Shown here: one piece after another, positions 63,389-64,000 of the stretch
Layout: every line of letters starts with the position of its first letter
How positions within the stretch are numbered: the stretch's first letter is position 1
Assembly (NCBI GenBank): GCA_030835135.1
Contig: JAUQWO010000081.1
Coordinates: forward strand, 1 to 64,000
DNA length: 64,000 nucleotides
DNA from: Bacteroidota bacterium
GTDB lineage: Bacteria; Bacteroidota; Ignavibacteria; UBA10030; UBA6906
Direction: 5' to 3'
Translations under genes and position numbers: made by a program
The notes under the pieces: model-generated
Told to the model about the DNA's origin: nothing
What the model saw: only the letters and a program-made list of their open reading frames with translations
Databases searched by the model: none

Positions 63389-64000
63389 GTATGATCCGCA
63401 ACGACATCAGCACGAAGCCGTACGAACTGTACAACCAGCTGGTCCCGATGGTGGTCGAGCAGACCGGGCGCGGCGAGCGGGCCTATGACATCTTCTCCCG
63501 CCTGCTGAAGGAGCGCATCGTCTTCATCGGCACGGCGATCGACGACACCGTCGCCAGCCTGGTCATCGCCCAGCTCCTGTTCCTCGAATCCGAGGACCCG
63601 GACAAGGATGTGAACATCTACATCAACAGCCCGGGCGGCAGCGTCTCCTCCGGTCTCGCGATCTATGACACCATGCAGTATATCCGTCCGGACGTCGCCA
63701 CGATCTGCATCGGCATGGCGGCGAGCATGGGCGCGGTGTTGCTGGCCGGCGGCACGAAGGGCAAGCGTTCCGCCCTCCCGAATTCGCGCATCATGATCCA
63801 CCAGCCCTGGGGCGGCGTGCAGGGTACGGCATCGGATATCAGTATCCAGGCCGAGGAGATCCTGCGCACGAAGAAGAAGCTCAACGAGATCCTGGCCATG
63901 CATTGCGGTCAGCCGATCGACACCATCGAACGGGACACCGACCGCGACCGCTACATGTCGTCGGAGGAATCCAAGACCTACGGACTCATTGACAATGTGT
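63385..64000 (+). CDS. clpP: ATP-dependent Clp protease proteolytic subunit (partial, cut by window end)
   Basis: The start overlaps the tig stop (ATGA); an in-frame ATG at 63391 is an alternative. About 205 residues are visible. The catalytic Ser114 lies in [11 protein letters not shown], the His139 in [10 protein letters not shown], and the aspartate should be in the [10 protein letters not shown] segment. It forms the 14-subunit Clp chamber and works with ClpX, whose gene would be expected beyond 64000. Confidence 0.97.
   Translation, partial: MSMIRNDISTKPYELYNQLVPMVVEQTGRGERAYDIFSRLLKERIVFIGTAIDDTVASLVIAQLLFLESEDPDKDVNIYINSPGGSVSSGLAIYDTMQYIRPDVATICIGMAASMGAVLLAGGTKGKRSALPNSRIMIHQPWGGVQGTASDISIQAEEILRTKKKLNEILAMHCGQPIDTIERDTDRDRYMSSEESKTYGLIDNV

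Overview
This is a GC-rich, densely packed bacterial chromosome segment of ordinary housekeeping, envelope and secretion genes. It holds 47 protein-coding genes, one tRNA gene and one riboswitch. I see no rRNA, CRISPR array, phage or insertion sequence. Three secreted proteins end in type IX secretion-type C-terminal sorting modules. Two of them carry the asparagine/proline 'NYPNPFNP'-like motif common in Ignavibacteria, Kapabacteria and related FCB-group (Bacteroidota/Chlorobi superphylum) lineages. Together with the DUF5686 protein, the split B12-dependent ribonucleotide reductase and pyruvate:ferredoxin oxidoreductase, this points to a high-GC, at least facultatively anaerobic member of that group. 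The lineage is inferred, not proven.

Layout. 1-4800: two tandem paralogous secreted multi-domain proteins. 4800-9000: an FAD oxidoreductase, a small unknown gene and a DUF5686 outer-membrane-type protein. 9000-14830: TonB, glycogen phosphorylase, an ECF sigma/anti-sigma/TonB-C operon and a small cysteine-containing protein. 15000-19700: a lone NAD(P) transhydrogenase alpha-1 subunit and a tricorn-type protease. 19800-22900 (minus): thyA-folA and an ABC-2 exporter. 23000-27700: a secreted protein with a fourfold internal repeat, a pseudouridine synthase and a PQQ-type sugar dehydrogenase-like T9SS cargo. 27700-35100 (minus): SpoIIE phosphatase, DUF1684 lipoprotein, sugar aminotransferase, glycosyltransferase, HEAGH membrane protein and MutS. 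35160-37600 (minus): three pilin-like/DUF4900 genes. 37800-44100: a homocysteine methyltransferase/MTHFR fusion, an esterase, oligoendopeptidase F, a CoA-binding protein and a PyrD-like protein. 44100-51150 (minus): PFOR, FeoB and a membrane-anchored DtxR/FeoA fusion. 51200-54850 (minus): split B12-dependent ribonucleotide reductase behind a cobalamin riboswitch. 54900-60000 (minus): LolA-like protein, POT transporter, M24 peptidase and an ABC-2 exporter. 60000-64000: cNMP/GAF histidine kinase, tRNA-Leu, tig and the start of clpP.

Regulation can be read unusually well. Many intergenic regions carry a sigma-70-like TTGNNN-N17-TANNNT promoter. In four genes (6077 minus, 22907 minus, 25562 minus, 39729 plus) the -10 box ends only 5-6 nt before the ATG, and the two I examined most closely (22907, 39729) have no usable Shine-Dalgarno; these transcripts are probably leaderless. 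Other promoters are flanked by dyads that look like operators (upstream genes at 298, 10443 and 51154). A second, ECF-like promoter motif (GCAACT, then CGTA/CGTT 16 nt later) occurs upstream of the tricorn protease and the pilin-like cluster, with a weaker copy before the sigma factor gene.

The strongest candidates for new biology are the fourfold-repeat secreted protein, the recurrent leaderless promoter geometry, the membrane-anchored DtxR/FeoA regulator with its own operator, and the ECF-like motif linking three loci. All calls come from reading the sequence; no database search was possible.
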